From Enterococcus raffinosus (lineage in GTDB: Bacteria; Bacillota; Bacilli; Lactobacillales; Enterococcaceae): a stretch of 64,000 nucleotides of DNA. Location: contig NZ_JAHLOS010000003.1 in NCBI RefSeq assembly GCF_018917525.1, positions 154,585-218,584 on the forward strand. Direction: 5' to 3'. A model generated the notes under the pieces. It was not told the origin of the DNA and did no database searches. It worked only from the letters and a program-made list of their open reading frames with translations. This document shows positions 55,199 to 63,916 of the stretch, piece after piece (position 1 is the stretch's first letter; each line of letters starts with the position of its first letter). A program made the translations under genes and the position numbers.

Positions 55199-57383
55199 AG
55201 TCTGTTTTGTTGAAAAGCGCGGAAAGTTGGTCGCTGTTTTCATCAAAGATATCTAGTAAGGTTCGGTTCCAGTGTCGGGCATCCTTCGTAGCATTTCCAA
55301 ACACATAGTCTTCCTGTCCGTAATCGATCACATCAAAACCAGGAACAGCTTTACTTGCTTTTGCGGTTCGATAACTCGCACTATCTGCTAAAGAAATTGA
55401 TACTTCTCCTTCATCACTATAATTGACCCAACTGCTGATATCTGTCCCCGAGGCTGCAGTTTCAGTCCCGTTTTCCGTTTGCGGTTCGGCTTGGGCTTTT
55501 TTAATTGCAGCCGCTCCCTCTACGTATTCACCATACATTTGATCCACGTATAAACTAAAGGAATCACCCAGTACCTCATTAGGCACGTGACCACCATCCC
55601 ACTGCCATTCGATGGTGCTATCTACGCCAGCATTTAGCCAAGCAATCTGTAAATTCAAGGATGAAAACAATGACATATCCCCCTCAGCGGCTCCCATAAT
55701 AATCTTCGACCATGTAGGGTTTTCCGTGTCTTTCTTGCCGATATAATTCAAAGGATCGTACAGATCAACAATGTTGTTTCCGTATTTATCACCGTTTTCA
55801 ATTTCGGTGATATCCGATCGATAAGCTTCCAACATTTCTGCAAATGTCTCATAATTGGCGGAATCTACGCCGCCTGAATTTGATTGGGAGGTTCCGGCGT
55901 CTGGTGTTCCCACTTCGTTTGCTCCGCCTGTCATAGTCGGCGGCCCATTTCCATCAGGAATTTCGCCATTCGGGGTACCGCCCATCCCGCCTGGGCCATT
56001 TTCGGAGCTGCTGCTTTTCGCATATCGTCCTTCAATAAACGCTGTTGCCCGAGCTTGAGCATCCATTGCGGCTACCTCTTCATCGCTTAACGCCTGTCCT
56101 TCGTCATTAAACCAGGTCCAGCCTTCTGAGTAATCAAGATTATCTAAATACCACTGCAGGTTTTCCGTAAACTCCATGAGATACAGATCTAAGTACGTCC
56201 CATAATAGCCATTCGTCTCTGGATATTTCTCTAAGTCATACTTAATTGTCAACGCTACTTCATCTTTTTTGTCTCCATCATTGTTCAAATCAAATCCGAT
56301 TTCCGCTTCTGAAACAGACAGCTTTTGCTCATTGATAGAATCCATATAGCTTTTTGATAAATATTCTGCCAGCTGATTTTGAAAAGAGGTGGTGAACTCA
56401 TACGTACTATCCATCGAATATTCAAAAGCCAATGCCGCATCCGCCTCCTTCAAGGAAGTGATCGCGCTATAAGCAATGCAGCCCCAGGCACCATCTGACA
56501 AATTTTGCTCCTTGCCGTCGATGGTAACGGTTGATGAATAGCTTCCATCGGTATTGGCGTAGACTCCGACAGCACCAGCTTCGATCTCATACTCATAATA
56601 ATCGGGATTGTTGGAGGTTGCCGCAAACATCGTGGCGTGAGCGCCTCCGCCTGACCCACCAGTGGAAACAAAGTAATTGGCATTCCCAGGAAGATTGCCT
56701 AATAGCATATTGTATTTCACATAGCGGGCGGCATTTTTCTGATCGACTAAACATAAAGGAGCATCCCCAGTGTAATACTCTTCACCAGCTTCATTCGTTG
56801 CTGTATCTTGTTTCCCACGGTTGCCGCATGCCACATTGATATACCCATCACTGGCATAAGTAGCGGAGGCAGCTGAATTTTCAGAGGAACCATAGCCAGC
56901 AGCGCCAGTGTTCAAAATAACCGGAGCATCATCTGCCGTGTACACTTGACCATTGGTGCTGGTGATTTTGGCGTCATGATCGATAACTAAAGCTCCCTTG
57001 ACCGCGCTAGAATAACTATCCACTGTAACATCTGATTTCCCGTCATTATTCGTGTCAATCCCTGTAACATAGGCTCCCGGAACGCAGACTGAAACGCCCT
57101 GCTGTTCTTCAATTTCCGGATTTGTTACTGCGGTAACGACTGATAAGACCCACGCATCCTCTTCTTGTGTGTAGGACCATTCCTGCTCTTGATTATTCTT
57201 CAAATTTAAGGCTTGCTCGATCGCTTTTTTGCTCTTTGCATCCTTAAGCACAACCTTACTCTTTTTTTCTTCAGTATCGCTTTCGCTTTGACTACTGCTA
57301 GTTTCATTGCTCTTACAACCACTGAACAAAAAGACACCCATAAGAATCGTTAAACCAATTCGAACAATTCTATTGCTCATCAT
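55197..57383 (-). CDS. Tannase-like alpha/beta-hydrolase lipoprotein
   Basis: 728 residues. A signal peptide with lipobox LFSGC (Cys23) places it on the outer face of the membrane, followed by a Ser/Glu linker. The hydrolase core has the nucleophile elbow STGGSGGGAHATMFAA and a likely catalytic His in WDGGHVPNE. Two Ca-binding-like loops occur (DTNNDGKSDV, DLNNDGDKKDE), and a Gly/Pro/Asn-rich insert (residues ~465-515) splits the C-terminal half. The pattern recalls subtype A bacterial tannases, which hydrolyse galloyl esters; a feruloyl-esterase-like role is possible. Confidence 0.6.
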   Translation of the reverse strand: MMSNRIVRIGLTILMGVFLFSGCKSNETSSSQSESDTEEKKSKVVLKDAKSKKAIEQALNLKNNQEQEWSYTQEEDAWVLSVVTAVTNPEIEEQQGVSVCVPGAYVTGIDTNNDGKSDVTVDSYSSAVKGALVIDHDAKITSTNGQVYTADDAPVILNTGAAGYGSSENSAASATYASDGYINVACGNRGKQDTATNEAGEEYYTGDAPLCLVDQKNAARYVKYNMLLGNLPGNANYFVSTGGSGGGAHATMFAATSNNPDYYEYEIEAGAVGVYANTDGSYSSTVTIDGKEQNLSDGAWGCIAYSAITSLKEADAALAFEYSMDSTYEFTTSFQNQLAEYLSKSYMDSINEQKLSVSEAEIGFDLNNDGDKKDEVALTIKYDLEKYPETNGYYGTYLDLYLMEFTENLQWYLDNLDYSEGWTWFNDEGQALSDEEVAAMDAQARATAFIEGRYAKSSSSENGPGGMGGTPNGEIPDGNGPPTMTGGANEVGTPDAGTSQSNSGGVDSANYETFAEMLEAYRSDITEIENGDKYGNNIVDLYDPLNYIGKKDTENPTWSKIIMGAAEGDMSLFSSLNLQIAWLNAGVDSTIEWQWDGGHVPNEVLGDSFSLYVDQMYGEYVEGAAAIKKAQAEPQTENGTETAASGTDISSWVNYSDEGEVSISLADSASYRTAKASKAVPGFDVIDYGQEDYVFGNATKDARHWNRTLLDIFDENSDQLSALFNKTD

Positions 57384-57489
57384 TTTCCCTCCTAAAAATT
57401 AACCTTCTTTCAGTTAATGTAATCAGTCAAACTTAAATGGAACTTAATCTACTTGGCTTACATTCGGTATTTTTGCTTTCTTATCAAAG

Positions 57490-57538
57490 GCAAAAAATAA
57501 CCTTGATTGAAAAGTCGATTCTCAATCAAGATTATTTC
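57490..57538 (-). terminator. Terminator after the Ada/Ogt gene
   Basis: Arms AATAACCTTGATTGA / TCAATCAAGATTATT (one mismatch pair) with a T run when read on the minus strand. Confidence 0.85.
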
Positions 57539-57547
57539 AGATAGTGA

Positions 57548-58609
57548 TTATTTTTCAATAGCAGGCTGACTCTTCTTTTCCAGCTCCAGTAAATACTGCT
57601 TGCGCTTCAACCCGCCTGCATAGCCGGTCAAACTGCCGTCGCTGCCGATCACTCGATGACAAGGAACAACGATCGCGATTTTGTTTAATCCGTTGGCCCG
57701 ACCAACGGCCCGCACCTTCTTCTTATCACCTAAACGAAGAGCGATGTCGCGATAACTCAACGTTTCACCGCTAGGAATCGTCATCAAAATGTTCCAGACC
57801 TCTTTTTGAAAAGGTGAGCCGTCAAAAAACAGCGGCAGCTCAAATTCTGTCCGTTCGCCTTTGAAGTATTCGCTTAATTGTTCTTCTACCTGCTGATTGA
57901 TGGCTGTTTGACCATAGATGATCCGAAAATTGTATTTATCACGTAGCACTTCGATCTCACGTTCTAAACCGCGCCGATCTTCAAATTCCAATAAATAGAG
58001 CGCGTCGTCATCGGTTAAACAGAGCATTCGCCCGATCGGTGTGGAGATAAATGAGGCGTTTAAGGTACGCGCCGCCACTTTTTTCGCGGGATTTCCCATG
58101 ATTTTTGTAAAGGCATCATTGAACCCACTCGCTGATTCATATCCAGATTCCAGCTGCTGATCGATTACCTTGCTGCCTTGACTGATTTCCTTAAAGGCCA
58201 GACCCATCCGTCGTGCTCGAGCATACTGGACAAAGGTCATGTTGTAGACCTCTTTAAATTTGCGGCGCGCTGTGGCGGAGTTCAATCCAAGCGCTGAAAA
58301 ATCTGCCTCCTTCCAGCGTTTTTCCGGCTGCTCTTCCACTGCATTTACCAAAAGCTGGACCTCTTCCGGAATTGCCTGCGGAAATGACAAGGGATGACAA
58401 ATTTTACAGGGCCGATAGCCTGCAAGCAGCGCTTCTTCTGCTGTTGGATAAAACTCGCAGTTTTCCATTTTCGGTTTGCGCGCTCGACAGGTTGGATGAC
58501 AAAAGATTCCCGTCGTTTTTATTCCTGCAAAAAAGATTCCGTCATAGCTGCGGTCTCTTTCTTTCAAAGCGTGATAATACTCTGCTTGTTTTTTCTTTGA
58601 AGTAATCAT
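57548..58609 (-). CDS. Ada-type regulator fused to O6-methylguanine-DNA methyltransferase
   Basis: 353 residues from the ATG at 58609 (AAAGGGGG upstream). Domain order: Ada zinc domain (residues ~10-75; cysteines in GIFCHPTCRARKP and CKICHP), AraC-like HTH (residues ~85-185; FVQYARARRMGLAFKEI), then the methyltransferase domain with the suicide cysteine in IVVPCHRVIG. This is the full Ada architecture: it demethylates DNA and, once methylated on its N-terminal zinc site, activates alkylation-response genes. A self-regulated single gene here. Confidence 0.92.
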   Translation of the reverse strand: MITSKKKQAEYYHALKERDRSYDGIFFAGIKTTGIFCHPTCRARKPKMENCEFYPTAEEALLAGYRPCKICHPLSFPQAIPEEVQLLVNAVEEQPEKRWKEADFSALGLNSATARRKFKEVYNMTFVQYARARRMGLAFKEISQGSKVIDQQLESGYESASGFNDAFTKIMGNPAKKVAARTLNASFISTPIGRMLCLTDDDALYLLEFEDRRGLEREIEVLRDKYNFRIIYGQTAINQQVEEQLSEYFKGERTEFELPLFFDGSPFQKEVWNILMTIPSGETLSYRDIALRLGDKKKVRAVGRANGLNKIAIVVPCHRVIGSDGSLTGYAGGLKRKQYLLELEKKSQPAIEK

Positions 58610-58767
58610 CTCGGATTCCCCCTTTGTTACCGATAGTATAACCCTTCTAGCATGGACTTTCTTCCGAAAAATGAACAACTATTTTCTTTTTACTATTTAT
58701 TAAATAACCGATGAAGGTAATTATATTTTGTTTCAATGATAGTTGACCGTTATAAAATAACTGTCGT

Positions 58768-58796
58768 TTGACACTTTTTGCGCGCTGTCTTATACT
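58768..58796 (+). promoter_or_regulatory. Promoter of the second XerS-like gene
   Basis: TTGACA 58768-58773, 17-base spacer, TATACT 58791-58796. Immediately upstream is the palindrome GTTATAAAATAAC (58749-58761). Confidence 0.8.
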
Positions 58797-58821
58797 TTTA
58801 GTTACAAAGGAGTTGGCAGCG

Positions 58822-59931
58822 ATGAATCAACAAGAAGCCAATCGACGGATGGAGGAAGAAATCCAATATTTCCCCTGGTTCGTCCAAAATTATTTTCGTA
58901 AAAAAAGCGGTGATCAGTACTCTTCTATCACCTTATATGAATACGCCAAAGAATACCGACGTTTCTTAAATTGGCTGATCCAAGAAGGCTTTTCTTCGGC
59001 CGAGAAACTCTCAGAAATTACGCTGGAGGAGTTTGCGGCGTTATGGCCGGAGGATTTGGAATTTTACAAAGCCCACTTAGTCAAGGCGCCGAAAATTTTA
59101 AAAGAATCCACTAAGAAGCGTTTAGAAGAAAGCGAACAAGCCCTGCCCTTGCGGCAAAATGTTACCGTTCAACGAGGCGTAACCGCTCTTCGCTCCCTCT
59201 TCAGCTATTTGAATGAGGCGATCGACCGAAAAACGGGCAAACCTTATCTTGAACACAATATGATGGGAAAAGTCGCAAATGTCAAGGATAACAAGACCAT
59301 GGCCGAACGCGGAGCCGCGATTGAGAAGAAGCTTTTCTTAGATGAAGAAGCCTTGGACTTTCTCGATTTTGTCGAACATCGCTACATTGAAACGCTGGAA
59401 AGTCGCCAAGCCATTACGGCCTTTAAGAAAAATCAAGTTCGAGATCTCGCCATTATTGGACTTTTTCTGGGAACCGGCATGCGGCTGGCTGAACTGGTCA
59501 ATATGAATGTTCAGGATCTCGATTTGAATGCCGGAGAAGCCCGCGTCTATCGAAAAGGCGGAAAATGGGATATGGTCGTCATTTCCTCGATTGCGATCGA
59601 ATATCTGACAGATTATCTTACCCAAAGACAACAGCTGTATCAACCAGACGAAAACGAATCCGCCCTCTTCTTAACACGTTACCGCGGCAAAGCCAAGCGC
59701 ATCGCCGGCGGTGCAGTCGAGGCAATGGTGGGAAAATATTCCGAAGCCTTCAAGATCAAAATCTCACCTCATAAGCTGCGTCACTCTGTCGCTACACAGC
59801 TTTATAGTAAAACCAATTCATTGGTGCAAGTCGCTGAGCAGCTGGGACAATCGGGGACGTCCGCTACGACGGTTTATACTCATATCGCCGGGAAGAAAAA
59901 ACGCGATGCTATGAATGATTTGTGGACGTGA
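58822..59931 (+). CDS. xerS: XerS-like tyrosine recombinase (paralog 2)
   Basis: 369 residues from the ATG at 58822, after AAAGGAG; an upstream TTG lies in the promoter. The N-terminal part (PWFVQNYF, SITLYEYAKEYRRFLNWLIQEGF) is very like streptococcal XerS, which resolves chromosome dimers at a single dif site. Catalytic Arg in GTGMRLAELV, His/Arg in PHKLRHSVA, Tyr in TVYTH. As in the paralog at 43265, LGH is replaced by LGQ (LGQSGTSATTVYTH). Single gene, closed by a terminator at 60060. Confidence 0.85.
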   Translation: MNQQEANRRMEEEIQYFPWFVQNYFRKKSGDQYSSITLYEYAKEYRRFLNWLIQEGFSSAEKLSEITLEEFAALWPEDLEFYKAHLVKAPKILKESTKKRLEESEQALPLRQNVTVQRGVTALRSLFSYLNEAIDRKTGKPYLEHNMMGKVANVKDNKTMAERGAAIEKKLFLDEEALDFLDFVEHRYIETLESRQAITAFKKNQVRDLAIIGLFLGTGMRLAELVNMNVQDLDLNAGEARVYRKGGKWDMVVISSIAIEYLTDYLTQRQQLYQPDENESALFLTRYRGKAKRIAGGAVEAMVGKYSEAFKIKISPHKLRHSVATQLYSKTNSLVQVAEQLGQSGTSATTVYTHIAGKKKRDAMNDLWT

Positions 59932-60059
59932 TATTAGTAATTTAGCAAAACGGCAAAATAAGTAAAACTTTTTAAAAAAAAGATCGAAAAATGAATGTTA
60001 TTCTCGTGAAAAGTAAATTTTCTAAAATCTAATTTTCTCATTGCCACAAAACTTTAGAA

Positions 60060-60107
60060 AAAAAACACCGATCCTTACTATTTTTTTGTAAGATCAGTGT
60101 TCTTTTC
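60060..60107. terminator. Bidirectional terminator after the second XerS-like gene
   Basis: Arms AACACCGATCCTTAC / GTAAGATCAGTGTT (two mismatches) with A/T flanks, between convergent xerS-like and flotillin genes. Confidence 0.7.
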
Positions 60108-60140
60108 TATTTGTCTTGCTAAAAAATAATCATAAAGCTT

Positions 60141-61583
60141 TTATTTCTCTGACTTATCCTCTGATCGGTCAACAATCACTTTTTGCGGCTGTTGTTGTAA
60201 TGTATTAACGATGTCTTCGGTGCCTTTTCGTGTGGCCATTGAATCATTGATCAATGTGACCAAATCCAAACCGGTGGTTTCTTTGATGGTATCAAACGTT
60301 CGAGCTAAGCCGGCTTCCCCTAACTCATGTACGCCTTCACCGCCACCAAAGCTGACTATTTTATCGATATTACTAATTGGTTCATTGACTTCTTTGGCGA
60401 TTGCTGGTAAGGCTTTAATGAATTCCATCAAAATACCTGCTTCATTTAACTTGGTCAAAGCGATTGCCATTTTTTCCTTACTTTCTGCTTCGGCAACCCC
60501 AACTTTATGAATCCGTTCAGCATCTGCTGCCCCAAGTTTTTGAATTCGTTCTGCTTCAGCTAAGGCTGCTAATTTAACTTTTTCGGCATCTGCTTCCGCT
60601 TGAGCAATTTCTTTGGCTTTTTCTGCCAGAGCTTGTTGTTCGACAACATATTTATCCGCTTCTGCTTGTTTCCGTAAGCTCGCATTCAATTCTTTTTCAG
60701 TTAATTCTGCTTGTTTTTCTTGAATCTCGATATTTTTTTCTTGTTCAATCAAATCGATCTTCATTTTTTCGCCAACCGCAATCTGTTCTGCTTTTGCATC
60801 AGCGACTTCTTTTTCTTGCTTATATTGCGCCTGTTTCAAAGCCATGTTCTTGTTGGCTTCGGCAATTTCCGTTTGACGACTAATTTCTTCTTGTTGAGCT
60901 AACTGCTCATTAGCTGCTTGCTTGATTCGTGTTTCACGCAGTGCATTTGATTCTGCTACTTCAGCATTTTTCTTCACTTCAGCGATTTGCGGGCGACCTA
61001 AAGCATCCAGATAGCCATTTGAATCACTCACATCTTTAATCGTAAAGGAGACGATTTCTAGACCCATTTTCCGTAAATCTGTCGAAGCAACCTGTTGCAC
61101 CTGTTCTGCAAAATCATCACGATTTTTATAAATTGCTTCTACTGTCATCGTCCCTAAAATTGCCCGCAAGTGACCTTCCAATACTTCTTGTGCTTCATCT
61201 TCTAATTCTTGAGTTGATTTTCCCAAATATTGTTCAGCTGCTGTTTTGATCGATTCTGTGCTATTTCCTACTTTGACCAACACCGTGGCACTGGCCTTAA
61301 TTGGCACTCCCTGCTCGGTGTAAACTTCTGGTGTACCAATTTCTAATTTATGGGTTAATAAACTTAACTTGTGAGCCTTTTGAACGATTGGAATAACAAA
61401 GGTCCCACTATTTTTTAAAATTTTTATACCGTCTTTGCCTAATAAAGAACCTGTGATAATCAAAGCCTCGTCTGGTTTTCCAATACGGTAACGAGCCATT
61501 AAAAAGGCAAGCAATACGATACCTAATACAATGATCCATAAAAAAGGATTGCTAAAAACTGATGATATTTGTGAACTGTCCAC
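60141..61583 (-). CDS. Flotillin-family (SPFH) membrane scaffold protein
   Basis: 480 residues. One N-terminal membrane segment (LWIIVLGIVLLAFLMARY), the SPFH/band 7 domain (residues ~30-200), then a long Ala/Glu-rich coiled coil with repeated E-A motifs (residues ~205-380) and a C-terminal oligomerisation tail. It matches FloT/YuaG. Flotillins organise membrane microdomains and protein complexes. It is 11 bases downstream of the NfeD-like gene, the same pairing as yuaF-floT. Confidence 0.92.
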   Translation of the reverse strand: MDSSQISSVFSNPFLWIIVLGIVLLAFLMARYRIGKPDEALIITGSLLGKDGIKILKNSGTFVIPIVQKAHKLSLLTHKLEIGTPEVYTEQGVPIKASATVLVKVGNSTESIKTAAEQYLGKSTQELEDEAQEVLEGHLRAILGTMTVEAIYKNRDDFAEQVQQVASTDLRKMGLEIVSFTIKDVSDSNGYLDALGRPQIAEVKKNAEVAESNALRETRIKQAANEQLAQQEEISRQTEIAEANKNMALKQAQYKQEKEVADAKAEQIAVGEKMKIDLIEQEKNIEIQEKQAELTEKELNASLRKQAEADKYVVEQQALAEKAKEIAQAEADAEKVKLAALAEAERIQKLGAADAERIHKVGVAEAESKEKMAIALTKLNEAGILMEFIKALPAIAKEVNEPISNIDKIVSFGGGEGVHELGEAGLARTFDTIKETTGLDLVTLINDSMATRKGTEDIVNTLQQQPQKVIVDRSEDKSEK

Positions 61584-61594
61584 TGTTACACTCC

Positions 61595-62020
61595 CTATTC
61601 TGTAGTCTGATTTTTTGTCACTAAAGCAACTCCTGCAGGATCAAAATCAATAATCAAAACCTGCGCTCCCACCGGCAAAGATACCTTTGCTGCAACATCT
61701 TCCGGTCGGTATAATTTGGCTGGATAACTCGTCCGCGCATCGCCACTTTCAATGACCATTACTTCGCCAATAGAATCCCCAGTGATTTTTTCTGTTAATT
61801 GGCCAAACAAATAGTCCGCTTCAGCAATAACGTTACTTTTATTCTTATCCGTCAGTTTATTGTAAAGTAGCATTAAAGGTGAGAAAACCAAACTAAACAA
61901 CAATAAGACAATTACCAACAAGAGACCTAGCAAAAGAAGCCACACTATTCCCCGTACGAGAAGTGGATATTGCGTTAACATTTGATTGAGTTGCGCAAAA
62001 AAAGCTATCACTTTAGCCAC
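61595..62020 (-). CDS. NfeD-like membrane protein (YuaF type)
   Basis: 141 residues. One strong membrane segment (LLVRGIVWLLLLGLLLVIVLLLFSLVF) is followed by an OB-fold domain (IGEVMVIESGDARTSYPAKL, GAQVLIIDFDPAGVALV). Short NfeD proteins of this type lack the protease domain and partner flotillins. It is the first gene of the pair. Confidence 0.82.
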   Translation of the reverse strand: MAKVIAFFAQLNQMLTQYPLLVRGIVWLLLLGLLLVIVLLLFSLVFSPLMLLYNKLTDKNKSNVIAEADYLFGQLTEKITGDSIGEVMVIESGDARTSYPAKLYRPEDVAAKVSLPVGAQVLIIDFDPAGVALVTKNQTTE

Positions 62021-62559
62021 ATCCTTATCTTGGGTTTATATCCATGATAAGACAATCACAAACCTTAAACAAGAAAAATTTAATAACTAAGGATAAACTT
62101 CACCCTTCCTTCTTCAATCAGTTGTAAAACAAAGAGATCTTTGAAAAATGTCCTTTATTTGTTAGACAGATAAAGGACATTCAGTCATAAAGTACCTCTT
62201 GAGAATCATTTACTTTAGTTAAATAAACCTGCTGTAACAGTATTTTAAAGAAAATAGAGTAAAGTACACTATTTTTTATCAAACAAGTTGATTTAATCTA
62301 TTCCCGATTTTGTCCTTTATCGTTTACCAAACGAAACAACTATCAGCTATGTTTTTGAACTTTATTCTAAATTTAATAGCCTTTATGCAATATTATTTGG
62401 TATATCAGTGATTAGTGACGATTCTTCATATGTACAAAAAAATTACTTATTTGATTTAGCTCGAGTGTTTTTAAACAAATAACCAGCATTCAATCTTAGT
62501 GACTGTCGATTGAATGCTGGTTTTCTTTATTCTAATTCTATAAACGTCTACTTAATTTT
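62021..62559. other. Intergenic region with hairpins and a possible gene fragment
   Basis: A perfect 12-base-arm hairpin, AATGTCCTTTAT / ATAAAGGACATT, lies at 62147-62181. On the + strand, 62297-62482 is open for 61 codons with protein-like composition (FELYSKFNSLYAILFG, NYLFDLARVFLNK) but no start codon, so it may be the 3' remnant of a gene. A strong terminator follows at 62481. Confidence 0.45.
62481..62525. terminator. Strong bidirectional terminator
   Basis: Exact 15-base arms AACCAGCATTCAATC / GATTGAATGCTGGTT with T-rich tail; serves the flavoprotein gene on the minus strand. Confidence 0.85.
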
Positions 62560-63528
62560 TTAAAAAGCGAAATTTTGAATTTGTTCCAATCTTTCTTTGC
62601 ATTCCAGAATGGTTGTATCAATGATATCTAAGGACTGTTTAACTTCCTTCACCAAAGGTACGATTTGTCCCGCCATTACAGCGCCGTTTTCCATGTCCCC
62701 GTCTTGCATGGCTTTTTTCAGAGAGCTTTCTGCTAATGCTTTTATTTTTTCAGTTACTTCGACAGGGGCATTCTGTGTTTCTGTTTCAATCAATGAATCT
62801 GACAGGTTGTTTTTGAGTTGGCGGCAGGGCTCTCCGCTATAGTAGCCAGTAATGACTGTTTCCATATCTCCGGCATTCACCACGGCCTCTTTGACATTTG
62901 GATGAACCAGCGTTTCTTCAGCAGCCATGAATACCGTCCCCATTTCAATCGCTTCTGCACCTAATGCGATTGCCGCAGCCATGCCTCTTCCGTCTGCGAT
63001 GCCACCAGAAGCTACAACCGGCGTTTCAATCGCATCGACTGCTTGCGGAACTAATACGGTGGTTGCTTCGATCGTGGTATGACCTCCGCCTTCCCAACCT
63101 TTCACGATGACAATATCTGCACCAGTCTGATCAGCAACTCGCGCGTCACTAATAAAACTTACTTTTACGATCACTTTACAGCCCACTTCATGCCATAGCT
63201 TGAAGTATTTTTCGCATAATTCTGGATCAAGGTTTGCGAGTGTGTCTGCGTAGATTACGGGCGGATGCATCCGTTGAATGATTTCCGTCGTTGGGTCCAA
63301 TAAGTCTGGAATCATAACCGTATTGATGCCAAACGGTTTGGACGTCAATTTTTTCGTTTCTTCAATTTGGCTCACAACAAACTCTAACGAAGCAAAGCCA
63401 ACGCCTAAGACACCTAGTCCTCCTGCATTCGACACCGCCGCTACTAGCGGAGCAGTCGATATCCACGCCATTGGTCCTTGAATAATGGGTTTCTCAATGT
63501 TCAAAATTTCACATACACGATTTGTCAT
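62560..63528 (-). CDS. Nitronate monooxygenase / FabK-like flavin oxidoreductase
   Basis: 322 residues from the ATG at 63528, after GAGGAGAA. TIM-barrel FMN enzyme: KPIIQGPMAWISTAPLVAAVSNAGGLGVLG, VKGWEGGGHTTIEATTVLVP, and VVASGGIADGRGMAAAIALGAEAIEMGTVFMA. This pattern is shared by 2-nitropropane dioxygenase and enoyl-ACP reductase II. There is no fatty-acid gene nearby, so a nitronate or quinone oxidoreductase role is at least as likely. A 16-base palindrome lies upstream. Confidence 0.85.
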   Translation of the reverse strand: MTNRVCEILNIEKPIIQGPMAWISTAPLVAAVSNAGGLGVLGVGFASLEFVVSQIEETKKLTSKPFGINTVMIPDLLDPTTEIIQRMHPPVIYADTLANLDPELCEKYFKLWHEVGCKVIVKVSFISDARVADQTGADIVIVKGWEGGGHTTIEATTVLVPQAVDAIETPVVASGGIADGRGMAAAIALGAEAIEMGTVFMAAEETLVHPNVKEAVVNAGDMETVITGYYSGEPCRQLKNNLSDSLIETETQNAPVEVTEKIKALAESSLKKAMQDGDMENGAVMAGQIVPLVKEVKQSLDIIDTTILECKERLEQIQNFAF

Positions 63529-63556
63529 ATTGATTCTCCTCGTAATATATTTTTTA

Positions 63557-63572
63557 GAGTGATAAATCACTC
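63557..63572. promoter_or_regulatory. Palindromic operator candidate
   Basis: GAGTGATAAATCACTC is a perfect 7-2-7 inverted repeat 29 bases before the flavoprotein start codon, where a repressor or MarR-type regulator would act. Confidence 0.5.
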
Positions 63573-63659
63573 CAGTTTTATTCTCTTGTTCTTTGATAAT
63601 TTAATAACACTTTAGTTGCTTGGTGCTTGTGTGATGTTCTAGAATTGACTCCTGGAAAG

Positions 63660-63916
63660 GACTCACGGGAAAATGCTTCTTCTCCTTGCGGCGTTGACTG
63701 CTCTATTAAGTCTGTGACCCGAACCGTTGATATATCCTCCAACACACTAGCTGTATCCACTGGATGTCTACCCTTTCGTAACAGGATTTGGGGCGGCTTT
63801 GATGTCCAGTGATTCGAATACGATTATGCGAGGCTGTCGTTAGGCAACGGTCTTCTGGGATATCCCTCAGGTACCAAGCAATTTCCAAAATACAATCGAA
63901 AGGAGGTCCTTCCCTC
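63660..63916 (+). ncRNA. Candidate bridge RNA region of the IS110 element
   Basis: IS110-group elements encode a bridge RNA in the non-coding left end before the transposase. This stretch lacks a convincing ORF and has G/C-rich blocks and local inverted repeats, for example GTATCCACTGGATGT (63753-63767). Placement is by analogy; no guide loops were assigned. Confidence 0.4.

Noticed and set aside
58660..58695. Sequence resembling the streptococcal dif site (TTTCTTCCGAAAAA ... TTTTCTTTTT)
   Set aside because: The arms are only partly like difSL as remembered and the central spacer is several bases too long; not strong enough to annotate.
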